Of a stretch of 64,000 nucleotides of DNA, positions 1 through 9,194 are shown piece after piece; position 1 is the first letter of the stretch; each line of letters starts with the position of its first letter. Origin of the DNA: Sphingopyxis alaskensis RB2256 (lineage in GTDB: Bacteria; Pseudomonadota; Alphaproteobacteria; Sphingomonadales; Sphingomonadaceae); contig NC_008048.1 in the NCBI RefSeq assembly GCF_000013985.1, positions 434,001 to 498,000 on the forward strand, in the 5' to 3' direction. A program made the translations under genes and the position numbers. A model generated the notes under the pieces. It searched no databases and was not told the origin of the DNA. It saw only the letters and a program-made list of their open reading frames with translations.

Positions 1-1461
1 CCTGAGCTCGGCAAGCGCGCTGCTCGCTGGCGCATCCTTGGCTTCGAAGCCGATGATCGGGCCTGCCGGAACAGGCGCGCGCAGCGTGGTCGAAGGGCGC
101 GCCCGCCAATCGTGGGTATCGGAATCGGCGAGGGTGAAGACCATGATGTCGAGCGCCAGCCCGGGATCGGACGCAACGTGAAGTGCCAGAATATCGCGAC
201 GCTGCATCGCGAGTTCGTCGACCAGACGTTTCGACAAAGTCGTCCGGCGCCTGTCCGAACCTTCATCGCCGGCAACGACTTCGATCCCATCGTCAGCTTC
301 CGCGGGATCAGCCTGACGCTCGCCGTAGAACACCGGTTGGAGAACCGGCGTCCCATCACGCGAGAGCACCAGGATCATCCCTGCCTCGGCCTTGAGCTCG
401 GGCGCGATGACGGGCGGGCGGGCGCGAATGTCCTGACACTCGCGTTCGATCGCCTCGATTGCCGCTTCGGCCGCTGCCACAGCCTCCTCGGCGCTGTCCT
501 CATCTTCGAGGATAGCCGCATGTTCGTCATAGGAGGCATCGAGTTCGTCGAGCCTTGCCAATTCGGCTTCGGTCATCGGCGCCGGGTCGGCAGGAAGCCG
601 GACCAGCCCTTCGACCAGATCGTGGCTGGCGTAGGGATCAAGCGTTGGCTTCACCCAGGCAAGACCCTGCTCGGTGGCGAGGGCTTTGGCCTGCTCTTCC
701 ATCTCTGCCGCCGCTAGGCTTTCGAGCAGCGCAACATCGACCCAGGATTCGCTGTCGTCGTTGTCGAACAGCTCACGCTCGATCCGGCCGCCCGCGGCAA
801 TGTAGGCATCGCGGCCAACGAGACGGGCGCGCGGATCGCTGCCCCGGACTGTGCCGGAGAGGACCATGCGCCGGATGCTGTCGGGATTGGGTGCGTAGTA
901 GGCCGAGGAAACCTGCTCGAACACCCGGGCCTGGATGTCCTGGTCCGAGGTCGCGCCGAAGGCCTTGGCGATATCGAGGGTGATTTCCCCGGAGGCCAGT
1001 GCCTCAAACACCACAGGCGCAAGGTTCGCGAGACGCAGCCGGCCATCAACGAAGCGAACGGTCAGACCGAAGCGGCGCGCGACGTCCTCGACGGTCGCAC
1101 CGCCTGCCACGAGCGCGGCAAAGGCCTGGGCTTCGTCGGCCGGGTTCATGGCGAGGCGGTGAAAGTTCTCCGCAAGGCTGGTCTCGACCGCGACCTCAGC
1201 GCTGTCTTCGAGCACGAGGCAGGTGACTTCGTGATCGCGGGCAAGGATCTTTTCGTCTGCAAGCGCGAGCATTGCGCGCCGACGCCTCTCACCGGCTTCG
1301 ACCTCGAACTTGGCCTTGGCGGTGGGCCTCACGATGAGGTTCTGTAGCAGGCCACAGGCTGCGATGCTTGCCTTGAGCTCGGCGTCTGATGCCGGGTCAC
1401 TGTGACGGCGAACATTGCGGGGAGACTGGACGAGCTTGTTCAGCGGGATCGACTTGATCAT
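1..1461 (-). CDS. ParB/RepB-like nuclease-fold partition protein (partial, runs off left edge)
   Basis: The first 487 codons are visible and the reading frame is still open at base 1, so the C-terminus is outside the window. The N-terminus (MIKSIPLNKLVQSPRNVRR) followed by a GERRRRAM motif near residue 55 is the typical ParB/Srx-like N-terminal domain. A KorB/ParB-type helix-turn-helix region (SGEITLDIAKAFG) follows near residue 145. The acidic, alanine-rich second half is like the long ParB-like proteins carried by integrative elements and plasmids of sphingomonads. Expected role: DNA binding in element maintenance or segregation; no partner ParA is visible. The ATG at 1459-1461 is the natural start, because homology to ParB begins at once. 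Confidence 0.85.
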   Translation of the reverse strand, partial: MIKSIPLNKLVQSPRNVRRHSDPASDAELKASIAACGLLQNLIVRPTAKAKFEVEAGERRRRAMLALADEKILARDHEVTCLVLEDSAEVAVETSLAENFHRLAMNPADEAQAFAALVAGGATVEDVARRFGLTVRFVDGRLRLANLAPVVFEALASGEITLDIAKAFGATSDQDIQARVFEQVSSAYYAPNPDSIRRMVLSGTVRGSDPRARLVGRDAYIAAGGRIERELFDNDDSESWVDVALLESLAAAEMEEQAKALATEQGLAWVKPTLDPYASHDLVEGLVRLPADPAPMTEAELARLDELDASYDEHAAILEDEDSAEEAVAAAEAAIEAIERECQDIRARPPVIAPELKAEAGMILVLSRDGTPVLQPVFYGERQADPAEADDGIEVVAGDEGSDRRRTTLSKRLVDELAMQRRDILALHVASDPGLALDIMVFTLADSDTHDWRARPSTTLRAPVPAGPIIGFEAKDAPASSALAELR

Positions 1462-1882
1462 GGGACACACTCCTGATTGTGAGCCCGGTGCATCGACCTT
1501 CGACGCCCAACTGGCTCAATCAAGGCAAAGCCCACTCCCCTCTCATGCGTTCGCAGCGAATATCCCGACAGGCACGGTAATGATCGATCACGATGGCTGG
1601 GACTAAGCGACCGTTCCGCAGCGAAATGTCGAATGGCAGGTCTACTCAAAGGCCGGTGTCCGACCGGGATCGCAGAGCGTCGGATATTGGGCCGATCAAG
1701 GACTGGCAGCCCCCAAGCAAACCTAGGCGTCATCGCGGCGACGATGGCGACACGACTATTCCCTGCAAGAAACGGGTCTTCTTCACATTTGAACGATTTG
1801 GGGTTTTCAATTGCATTCATGGGTTACATCATCTTCATCATGGTGACGGGCTGTCCGGGGTAGACAAGAACAGGGGCCTCTT
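1462..1882. other. Intergenic region between divergent parB-like gene and three-gene operon
   Basis: About 420 bases separate two divergent transcription units. I see no convincing gene: the short open frames here lack coding character. The stretch should hold promoters for both directions. Bases 1770-1860 are more AT-rich than the surroundings and are the likeliest place for the rightward promoter. No clear operator or terminator was recognised. Confidence 0.5.
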
Positions 1883-2536
1883 GTGGTGTCTGAAGTATCT
1901 GGGGCGTCGGACCGGCAGAGTGCGGTAAGGTTGCTCGCATGTATTGATGCTGCGGGGGCTACGGCAGACGCAGACCAGTGGGGCGAGGATGTCGTTGCTA
2001 CGCTGCACGCGCAGTCGCGGCTGCAAGCGCTCGACTTCTGGATGCGCAATCCGGACTATCTTGCAAATGAGCTTCTTACCGTCTTCGAGGAAACGGGCGA
2101 CGCATCGCTCATCCATTTGGCCGAACGAATATTCGATGATCGCGAGCCCGATCTCCGGCGTCTGCCGATGATCCGCTATCATTTCGGGGCCTTCGAGCCG
2201 CTCGACAATGCGCTGTCGATCCTGGTCGCGGCAGGTCTTTTGAAGATCAGGCGGCAAGGGTCGCCAGGCCAGGTCCGCGAGCATATCTATCTGCTGACGA
2301 TCAAGGGGCGCGAGGCAATGGCGTCGCTGGCCGAGGCCGCGCCGGAACTGGCCTGGTATCGCGACCGAGCGGCGATCGTCACGCGCGTTGCCGGCGACAA
2401 GGGCGGCAAGGCTCTCAAGGATCGGCAATATCTCCAGGCTGAATATGCCGGGACGGAACTCAACCATATCATCGCGCCGATCACCGAGCGCGTGCGCAAA
2501 AGGCTGGACGCCATATTGGAAAGGGCCGGACGATGA
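1883..2536 (+). CDS. Winged-helix-like first component of a three-gene ABC ATPase/nuclease operon
   Basis: Protein of 217 residues starting at a GTG (a second GTG follows directly). I do not recognise a named family. The central part has the pattern of a winged helix: a helix (LDNALSILVAAGLLKIRR, about residues 112-129), a short loop, then a strand-rich wing (REHIYLLTIKGREAM). The N-terminal third is helical and acidic. Its stop overlaps the ATG of the ATPase gene (ATGA at 2533-2536), which indicates translational coupling. In ABC-three-component systems a small winged-helix 'middle component' sits next to the ABC ATPase, and this protein fits that slot. The assignment rests on architecture, not on sequence identity that I could test. 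Confidence 0.65.
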   Translation: MVSEVSGASDRQSAVRLLACIDAAGATADADQWGEDVVATLHAQSRLQALDFWMRNPDYLANELLTVFEETGDASLIHLAERIFDDREPDLRRLPMIRYHFGAFEPLDNALSILVAAGLLKIRRQGSPGQVREHIYLLTIKGREAMASLAEAAPELAWYRDRAAIVTRVAGDKGGKALKDRQYLQAEYAGTELNHIIAPITERVRKRLDAILERAGR

Positions 2537-4461
2537 CGGCAAGCTGGCTCGAAATGGTGGCGGAAAAGGCGGGCATGAGCCCGGCCGAAGCCGAGATAGC
2601 GCTTCGCAGACGGGGCATTACGGCGGACCGTCCGATGCGCCCGGCGCGGACGCTCACCATCACAGCCATCGCGTTCAAGGGCGAGAAGGGCGGCAAGGCG
2701 CAGGGTGCGATCGATTTCTGCTGGGAGGGCTTGAGGCCGGGCATCTGGGCGATCACCAGCGAGAAGAATTTTGCCGGCAAGTCGAGCATCATCGAGATCA
2801 TCCTGTGGTGCCTGCGCGGCACGCCCAAGGATCTGCAGGGCGATGTCCGCAAATGGCTGAGCTGGGTTGCCCTAGACTTTCTGGTCGATGCGCAGCCCTA
2901 TCGGATCGAGTTCACCGTCGATGCCGGTGTTCCAACCGGTACACTGATGCTTATCCGACCAAGTGGCGCGCCAACCATCGTCGATCACTTTTCGTCGGAC
3001 GAGGGTTTTGCGGCCGGCATGTCGCAGTTCATGATGAACACGCTCGACCTCGATCCCATTCCCGCGATGCAGGGCAAGGACGGCGACAAGATGGCGGTCG
3101 AACATGGCTGGACGGCGTTGTCGGGCGGGCTCTATTTCGGCGGCGACCACAAATTGCTTCTCGGTGACGTACAGATGGGTGGCCTGCCCGCGCGTATGCT
3201 GCAGATGTATGTGGGGCTCCCCTGGGCGCTGACGGTCATGCAGGCGCGCACCGTCAAGAAGGAGGTCGAGCAGGAACAGGACCAGGGCAACAAGGCCGCG
3301 GCGCGCGCGGCGGAGGAAGCCGCCAAGGCACGAACGCGCCTCGAGGCCGATCTCGCGGCGGCGCAGAAGACCCTGGCAGGGCTGAGTTCGACACAGGCAA
3401 CGGCAAAAGAGCTTGAGCGACTGGCAGGTGAAGTGGCCCGGCTTTCCCCGATCGCGATCGACCAGGCGAAACGCCACGCTACAGCGCAAGCCGAGCTCAA
3501 GGCGCTGCGGGAGTTGGCCGATACCGATGAGCGGGCCCTGCGCAATTTGCGCGAGAATATCGTCGCTGAGCAGTTCTTCAATGGACTGGAGCCGGTCTGC
3601 TGCCCGCGCTGCGAGGCGAAGGTGTCGGGCGAGCGCATCAAGCGGGAGAGCGTCGATCTCAACTGCTCGCTTTGCGCCGAGCACATCCCGGTCGAAACCA
3701 TGGAGGGGGTGAGCGAGACCATCGAGGCCGGCGAAAGGCGGGCACAAGCCTCGAGGGCCGCCGTGGAGCGGGCCGTCGCCCACGAATCTGCGCTGCGCCG
3801 GCTTGCCGAAGATGCGAGCAAGGCGGTCGATGCAGCGCGCGCAGCGCTGGAGAAAGCGGCGACGGGGATAACCTTCCAGCAGCGGCGGGAGGCAGAGCTA
3901 GCCGTTGCGCGGCTCGAGGGAGCGCTCAAGGAGCGCAAGATCGACGGGGTGGCTCCGACGCCCTCTCCTGATCTTGCGCTCGTGCGGGCTGCCACCAAAG
4001 AAGCCGAGACCGCCTATGACCAGAGCCGCGGCGACATATTGCAACGGCTGAGCGAGGAGATCCTCACATTGGGGCAGCGCCTCGGCGTCAGAATGCTCGA
4101 GGGCGTCAAACTAGGATCGAACGCGACGCTGGCCCTTACCAAAGGCGGCGAAAGCACCAGCTTCAGCAAGGTCACTGCGGGCGAACGATTGCGGTTGCGG
4201 CTCGCGACGGCGGTTGCCTTGTTGCGCGTCGCCCAAGAGCGCGGCCTTGGGCGCCATCCGGGGCTCCTGATCATCGACTCGCCGGGCGCCGAGGAGGTCA
4301 GCGATATCGATCTGGCCGCGCTGCTGGGGGAATTGCAGACGATCGCGAAGGAGACGCCGGGCCTCCAGATCCTCGTAGCGAGCGCCAATCCGCCGGCGAT
4401 CGTCAGTCAGCTCGGCGAGGACCGGTGCCGGATTGCGGAGAAGGATGCATATCTGTGGTGA
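2533..4461 (+). CDS. Rad50/SMC-like ABC ATPase with coiled coils and a four-cysteine centre
   Basis: Protein of 642 residues. The N-terminal half-domain has a P-loop-like motif (NFAGKSSIIE, residues 79-88) in which the usual first glycine is Glu77. Alanine/glutamate-rich coiled coil follows from about residue 240 to 345. Next come two CxxC pairs (C357/C360 and C378/C381), which look like a zinc ribbon or hook, and then a second coiled coil to about 500. The C-terminal half-domain carries an ABC signature-like segment (VTAGERLRLRLA, 547-558) and Walker B (LLIIDSP, 578-584). This is the order of a Rad50/SMC-type ABC ATPase, but compact. It overlaps the upstream gene by four bases and is followed by a nuclease-like gene. 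Probable role: nucleic-acid-sensing motor of a conflict system; the role is inferred. Confidence 0.8.
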   Translation: MTASWLEMVAEKAGMSPAEAEIALRRRGITADRPMRPARTLTITAIAFKGEKGGKAQGAIDFCWEGLRPGIWAITSEKNFAGKSSIIEIILWCLRGTPKDLQGDVRKWLSWVALDFLVDAQPYRIEFTVDAGVPTGTLMLIRPSGAPTIVDHFSSDEGFAAGMSQFMMNTLDLDPIPAMQGKDGDKMAVEHGWTALSGGLYFGGDHKLLLGDVQMGGLPARMLQMYVGLPWALTVMQARTVKKEVEQEQDQGNKAAARAAEEAAKARTRLEADLAAAQKTLAGLSSTQATAKELERLAGEVARLSPIAIDQAKRHATAQAELKALRELADTDERALRNLRENIVAEQFFNGLEPVCCPRCEAKVSGERIKRESVDLNCSLCAEHIPVETMEGVSETIEAGERRAQASRAAVERAVAHESALRRLAEDASKAVDAARAALEKAATGITFQQRREAELAVARLEGALKERKIDGVAPTPSPDLALVRAATKEAETAYDQSRGDILQRLSEEILTLGQRLGVRMLEGVKLGSNATLALTKGGESTSFSKVTAGERLRLRLATAVALLRVAQERGLGRHPGLLIIDSPGAEEVSDIDLAALLGELQTIAKETPGLQILVASANPPAIVSQLGEDRCRIAEKDAYLW

Positions 4462-4483
4462 TCGCGCACGCGAGCGTCGCGGC

Positions 4484-6391
4484 GTGACGGTCATCGACGC
4501 GATATCCAGATGCCTCGCGCAAGGAGAGGTCGTGACGCTGGAGCGAATTGGCGGCGCCAATCGCCTCGCATTGGAGCGGGATGCACTGTTGCAGGCCCCC
4601 TTCCTCGACGTGCTAGTGACGATGACGGTTACGGCGCCCGAGACCGACCAGGCCATACTCGATTCCTTGTTGACCGATGGCTTCGCAGCAGCGCCCTCGC
4701 CCACGGTCCTACGCGACGCGGCCCATCTGCTGATCGAGGCCCCGCATCTGCGGGACCGTCTCGGACGGACGCTGACACCGATCCTACTTGATAAGGTCGC
4801 CGATCGATCCGATCCCCGGACCGACTTGATGGCGGCCTATGCCCTCGAAGCGCTTTTCCGCCTCGCGCTAGCCGACGCCATGAATCGCCACCGGCTGCTC
4901 GCGCTTCTCACGGAAATTGACGGGACGCCGAGCGAACTGTTCGCAGCTCATGCGGCAAAGCTCCTCGGCGCAGCCTTCACGCAATGGGGCGGTAGCGATC
5001 TCATCGCGGCGCTCGAACGCCTGCTCCCTTCAGCTGAGGCCGAAGCCGCGTTCGAGCTCGGCCTGATCACGCTGGGCGATGGCCTCGCGCAGGCGTCCAT
5101 GCCCGACATTCTCGGTCGCCTCGAAGCGGCACAGTTGCGGTTCAGGCAAGCCGCCCGGGCCGACGAGGACCGCGCCGATGCAGTCGCCTATGACGCGATC
5201 ATCGACATTATCCGCGGCTTTTGGAACGAGGCAGGCGCAGCCGATCTGCATGCATCGCTCTCGCGACTGGAGCGAGCCATCACCGACCGACAGGCTCTGC
5301 TGCGGGCAGCATCCCTGCCTCCTTGGCTCGCGCCGCGGGCGGATCGCGAGATCGCCTGGGTCGGACTGGCTCGGGGCGCGCGGCGGGCGGTCGACGATCT
5401 CTCGCGTCCCAGCTGGCTGAACGCCGCCGCGACGCTAAACGCGTTGCTGGCGATCTATGACGCGGAGCGAACCGTGAAGGCAGGCCCTGGCCTGTCGCTG
5501 CTTATTCGACCGCGTATCGAGGCGGCATTTGTCCGCGAGCGCGGGCTAGCGGAACATCTCGACCGGTTGCTGCGTGAACCCGACCTCTTTGGGATAGATG
5601 CTTGCCTTGCGACACAACTTCGGACTGGTGTGCAGCGACGCAGCGAGGAGACAGAAGCTTCGCGAAAAGCTGAGGAGAACGCTTCGTATCCGCTGCTGAC
5701 GAGCGTTCTCCATGGTCTCCCGGGGGCAGACCAACTGCCCCAGATCACCGCTGCTGCGCTCGAATCTGCTCTCGGTCGACAGGCAAATCAGGCGGAGCAG
5801 TTCACCAATCCTGTCATCAATCAGCTCTTCCGCGAGCTCACCGAAGCGGTCGCGTCGTGCACAGACTACCACGGGGAGACGAAGGATGGATTTGACGCCT
5901 TGCTGGCGCAGATCCTTATGTTCTGTGCAGACCGCCAAGATGCCGGCCGCAAGCAACTAGGCCCACGAACCGATTATCTGCGAGCGGATGACGCGAAGGA
6001 GGGCGACCTTCAGTCTGACTTGAGGGAGTTCATCAAGGGCAACATCACCACTGCGGAGGTACTGACCGAAGTGGAGGGCATCGCGACCGGCCGCAGCGAT
6101 ATCTATGTCGGGTTCGGAGGTGTGCGGTTCATCTCAGAGCTCAAGCGCCATTTTGGCGCTGTCGATCGTGAAGTGGCCAGGTCCTATTTCGGGCAGGCTG
6201 GCGCCTATCAGGCGACCAATGTGCGTCTCGGCTTCCTTGGCATCCTCGAACTCGTGGGCCGTCCGGGCCCACCCCCGACGATCGCCGAATGCCTCTGGCA
6301 TACGGACTATATTCCGGAAGGATCCACGCTGGCGCGGCACATCATCGTGTTCCGAGTACCCGGCATGCTTAAGACGCCATCATCCCTGTGA
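4484..6391 (+). CDS. Large helical protein with C-terminal PD-(D/E)XK nuclease core (putative effector)
   Basis: The frame is open from an ATG at 4433 (652 residues), which would overlap the ATPase gene by 29 bases. A GTG at 4484, 22 bases after the ATPase stop, gives 635 residues and a cleaner start (MTVIDAIS); I prefer it with low certainty. Residues 50-500 are leucine/alanine-rich helices without a known motif, possibly a repeat scaffold. The last 110 residues hold a nuclease-like pattern (numbered from 4433): Glu546 or Glu548 in a helix, then GRSDIYVGFGG (Asp556), then a strand RFISELK (Glu569, Lys571), then QAGAYQ. D-(x)n-ExK followed by a Q-containing helix is the hallmark of PD-(D/E)XK nucleases. 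It is last in the operon, as expected for an effector. The nuclease call is fairly good from motif shape; the target is unknown. Confidence 0.7.
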   Translation: MTVIDAISRCLAQGEVVTLERIGGANRLALERDALLQAPFLDVLVTMTVTAPETDQAILDSLLTDGFAAAPSPTVLRDAAHLLIEAPHLRDRLGRTLTPILLDKVADRSDPRTDLMAAYALEALFRLALADAMNRHRLLALLTEIDGTPSELFAAHAAKLLGAAFTQWGGSDLIAALERLLPSAEAEAAFELGLITLGDGLAQASMPDILGRLEAAQLRFRQAARADEDRADAVAYDAIIDIIRGFWNEAGAADLHASLSRLERAITDRQALLRAASLPPWLAPRADREIAWVGLARGARRAVDDLSRPSWLNAAATLNALLAIYDAERTVKAGPGLSLLIRPRIEAAFVRERGLAEHLDRLLREPDLFGIDACLATQLRTGVQRRSEETEASRKAEENASYPLLTSVLHGLPGADQLPQITAAALESALGRQANQAEQFTNPVINQLFRELTEAVASCTDYHGETKDGFDALLAQILMFCADRQDAGRKQLGPRTDYLRADDAKEGDLQSDLREFIKGNITTAEVLTEVEGIATGRSDIYVGFGGVRFISELKRHFGAVDREVARSYFGQAGAYQATNVRLGFLGILELVGRPGPPPTIAECLWHTDYIPEGSTLARHIIVFRVPGMLKTPSSL

Positions 6392-6631
6392 CGGTACCGC
6401 GAGCGTCGCGTTCCAAAGCTATCTAACTATGATCGGACCGATAGAATGGCCGCACTCCCAGCCATTCCCACGCCCGCTGCGACGGGGATGAGCGAATGAA
6501 CGGTTGCGACAGAAGCAATCATTGCCCCTTCGTTCGACAAACGACGTTTTCTGGTCGGTCTTTGCCATTTTAGCGGCGAAGCCGGCAGCTTCGGTGGACG
6601 CGCTGGACGCCGAACACTATCCTTCGCCGCG
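6392..6631. other. Intergenic region upstream of the interrupted DUF6933 gene
   Basis: About 240 bases between the putative nuclease gene and the DUF6933 gene. I see no coding potential and no clear terminator. It presumably holds the DUF6933 promoter. Confidence 0.4.
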
Positions 6632-6670
6632 ATGTTCCACCTGCACTGCACCAAGAAGTTGCTTGATCGG

Positions 6671-6678
6671 ATTAAACC
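6671..6678. repeat. Left copy of 8-bp target duplication of the IS21-family element
   Basis: ATTAAACC, identical to 9187-9194. Removing one copy plus the element restores the DUF6933 reading frame. Confidence 0.95.
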
Positions 6679-6844
6679 TGTCAATCGGCGTTCAATCGGG
6701 ACCCCCTATCGGCGCGCAAAAGGGACCCCCTTGCTGAGATGGTGGGTGGTTGATGCTGGGCGCGGTTTTCGCGCTGCTGGCGGCGTAGGGAGGGCGTAGC
6801 CCGACCGGAGGCGTCAGCAGCGCGAAGGCGGTTTTCTGGCTGGG

Positions 6845-7573
6845 TCAGCTGCGGTTTTTGAAGCGCCAGCTGTCGTTGCCTGTCTCGACGATATCGCAAT
6901 GGTGGGTGATGCGGTCGAGCAGCGCGGTGGTCATCTTGGGATCGCCGAACACGGTGGGCCACTCGCCGAAGGCCAGGTTGGTGGTGATGATGACCGAGGT
7001 CTGCTCGTAGAGCTTGCTGATCAGGTGGAACAAGAGCTGCCCGCCGGATCGGGCGAACGGCAGATAGCCCAGCTCATCAAGCACCACGAGGTCGAGCCTG
7101 CCGAGCTGGGCGGCGATGGAGCCGGCCTTGCCGATGCGGGCTTCTTCCTCGAGCCTGGTGACGAGATCGACCGTGTTGAAGTAGCGCCCGCGGGCCCCGG
7201 CACGCACGACGCTGGCGGTGATCGCAGTGGCCAGATGGGTCTTGCCGGTCCCTGTGCCGCCGATGAGCACGATGTTGCGGCGACCGGGCAGGAACGAACC
7301 TGTGTGCAGGGAGCGCACCAGCTCTTCGTTGATCGGGGTGCCCTCGAACGCGAAGGCGTCGAGGTCCTTGATTACCGGCAGCTTGGCTGCGGTCATGCGG
7401 TAACGGATCGAGGCGGCATGACGATGCGCGGCTTCGGCGCGCAACAGATCGGTCAGGATCTCGTGGGTCGTGCGCTTGCGCTGCAACCCGGTGGTGACCG
7501 CCTCGTCGAAGGCTCCTGCCATGCCCTTGAGGCCGAGCGAGCGCATCGCCTCGATCATCTCATGCCGCTGCAT
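6845..7573 (-). CDS. istB: IstB, ATPase helper of IS21-family transposition
   Basis: Protein of 242 residues from the ATG at 7571-7573 ([20 protein letters not shown]). It has the IstB/DnaC-like AAA+ core: Walker [12 protein letters not shown], Walker [12 protein letters not shown], then ITTNLAF (sensor 1) and the conserved [18 protein letters not shown] segment. IstB binds ATP and target DNA and works with IstA to select the insertion site. Its start overlaps the istA stop (7560-7562), the usual coupled arrangement. A longer in-frame start at 7768 lies inside istA and is rejected because IstB homology begins at MQRHEM. Confidence 0.95.
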   Translation of the reverse strand: MQRHEMIEAMRSLGLKGMAGAFDEAVTTGLQRKRTTHEILTDLLRAEAAHRHAASIRYRMTAAKLPVIKDLDAFAFEGTPINEELVRSLHTGSFLPGRRNIVLIGGTGTGKTHLATAITASVVRAGARGRYFNTVDLVTRLEEEARIGKAGSIAAQLGRLDLVVLDELGYLPFARSGGQLLFHLISKLYEQTSVIITTNLAFGEWPTVFGDPKMTTALLDRITHHCDIVETGNDSWRFKNRS

Positions 7574-9074
7574 GGAGGCCTCGCACCGTATCGTAGCGCG
7601 CGCAGTCCGCGATCGGCGGGTGGCTGAGCTTGAGATCGGCGACCACATCCAGGGGGCGCTCGGATGGCGGGTCCCGGTATCGGGCCAGGATGTTGAGGAT
7701 GACCTCGTCGCTGACAGCACCGCTATCAAGCGCCTCCCGGATCGCGGCCTCGACCGCTTCCAAGCCATCGGTCATTACCGATGCCAGCACGCGCACGAAG
7801 CGGCGGTCGGCGTCATCACCGCCGCCCAGCTTGCGCCGCAACCGCGTCAGTGCCGGTGGCAGGTCCCACCCCTGGAAGGGTGCGCCGTTCCGCAAGGCCC
7901 CAGGCTTGTGCGCCAGCACTGGCAGGTAATGCCAGGGATTATAGATCGTCCGGTCGCGGCCGAAGTGCCGGGCATGCTCGGCGATTACCTCGTCGCCTAG
8001 GCGCACGACGATGCGGTCGGCATAGGCGCGGACCTGAACGGCCCGCCGCGCCGCCTTGGCCATGACCGAGTAGCGGTTACGGTCGAAGCTGATCAGGCAC
8101 GTGCCGGTCACGGCATGGGTGGTCTCGTGGAAGCCGTCGAAGGGCGCCAGCATCGGCTGCAGGGCTGGCCGCTCGAGCTCCAGCGCCTCGGCGACGGTCA
8201 GCTCCTTCTGCTCGGGATGGGCGTGCGTTGCGGCCCAGCGCAGGCACTCAGCCTCCAGCCACCCGTTGAGCTCCTCGATGCTGGCAAAGCGCAGGCGAGG
8301 CTGGAAGAAGCGGCCCCGGATGGTCTGCACCTGGTGTTCAACCTGACCCTTCTCCCATCCCGCCGCCGGCGAGCAGGCCGTGGGCTCGACCATGTAATGA
8401 TCGGCCATGACCAGAAAGCGGCGGTTGAACACCCGCTCCTTGCCGACGAACACGGTGGTGACCGCGGTCTTCATGTTATCGTAGATGCCGCGCAGGGGAA
8501 CGCCGCCGAAGAAGGCAAAGCCGCGCGCATGGGCGTCGAACACCATCTCCTGCGTCTCGCGCGGATAGGCCCTGACGTAGACCGCGCGCGACGCGCACAA
8601 CCGCATCTGCGCCACCTTCACCCGCATCGGCTTGCCCGCGATCTCCACATCCTCGTGGCTCCAGTCGAACTGGTAGGCCTCGCCTGGCTTGAACATGAGC
8701 GGGATGAACGCGGGCGCCCCATCACCCGCATCCTTGCGCCTCGCTTCCGTCCAGCGCCGGGCGTAGCGCCGGACCGCGTCGTAGGATCCCTCAAAGCCCT
8801 CACGGCACAACAGATCATGGATCCGGGTCATGCGCAGCCGGTCACGCCGGTGCCGAGCCTCGTTCTCCATCAACAGCGTATCGAGCCGCTCTTGGAACGG
8901 CCCAAGCCGGGGCAGTGGTTGAACCGTGCGGCGATAATCGAACGCGCCTTCCGGCGCCCGGATCGCCTTGCGAACCACCTTGCGCGACAGCCGCAGATCG
9001 CGCGCAATCGCCTTGATCGCCTTCCCGCTCGCGTGCTCCCGCCGTATCCGAACAACCGTCTCCACCACCAACAT
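7560..9074 (-). CDS. istA: IstA, DDE transposase of IS21 family
   Basis: Protein of 504 residues, normal for IstA. The N-terminus ([30 protein letters not shown]) is the IS21-type helix-turn-helix. The rve/DDE core follows, with the characteristic segments [13 protein letters not shown] (first Asp), [17 protein letters not shown] (second Asp) and [12 protein letters not shown] (Glu). The C-terminal part is the Mu-transposase-like beta-barrel domain ([20 protein letters not shown]). It lies 46-112 bases inside the right terminal repeats. No frameshift or missing catalytic residue is seen, so the element is probably active. Confidence 0.95.
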   Translation of the reverse strand: MLVVETVVRIRREHASGKAIKAIARDLRLSRKVVRKAIRAPEGAFDYRRTVQPLPRLGPFQERLDTLLMENEARHRRDRLRMTRIHDLLCREGFEGSYDAVRRYARRWTEARRKDAGDGAPAFIPLMFKPGEAYQFDWSHEDVEIAGKPMRVKVAQMRLCASRAVYVRAYPRETQEMVFDAHARGFAFFGGVPLRGIYDNMKTAVTTVFVGKERVFNRRFLVMADHYMVEPTACSPAAGWEKGQVEHQVQTIRGRFFQPRLRFASIEELNGWLEAECLRWAATHAHPEQKELTVAEALELERPALQPMLAPFDGFHETTHAVTGTCLISFDRNRYSVMAKAARRAVQVRAYADRIVVRLGDEVIAEHARHFGRDRTIYNPWHYLPVLAHKPGALRNGAPFQGWDLPPALTRLRRKLGGGDDADRRFVRVLASVMTDGLEAVEAAIREALDSGAVSDEVILNILARYRDPPSERPLDVVADLKLSHPPIADCARYDTVRGLHAAA

Positions 9075-9186
9075 CCCGATCTCACCACCTGGAAAACCAG
9101 GCAGCCTGCTACACCATCAGAATGAGGGGTCCCTTTTAGACGCCGATCACCCCGCTAACGGGGTCCCTTTTGCACGCCGGTCCACA

Positions 9187-9194
9187 ATTAAACC
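9187..9194. repeat. Right copy of 8-bp target duplication of the IS21-family element
   Basis: ATTAAACC, identical to 6671-6678 and directly abutting the terminal TGT of the element. Confidence 0.95.

Larger units (their letters stand above)
6679..9186 (-). mobile_element. IS21-family insertion sequence, complete, with 8-bp target duplication
   Basis: Element of 2508 bp carrying istA and istB on the minus strand. Both ends begin TGT (TGTCAATCGG at 6679; TGTGGACCGG read inward from 9186). Each end has two copies of a 20-bp repeat of the type CGGCGxxxAAAAGGGACCCC: 6686-6705 and 6710-6729 on the left, 9126-9145 and 9160-9179 on the right. Multiple terminal repeats of this kind are typical of IS21. 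The 8-bp direct repeats ATTAAACC lie at 6671-6678 and 9187-9194. Undamaged genes and an intact duplication point to a recent insertion. Confidence 0.95.

Noticed and set aside
8115..9125. 336-residue frame opposite istA
   Set aside because: Shadow of the transposase gene.
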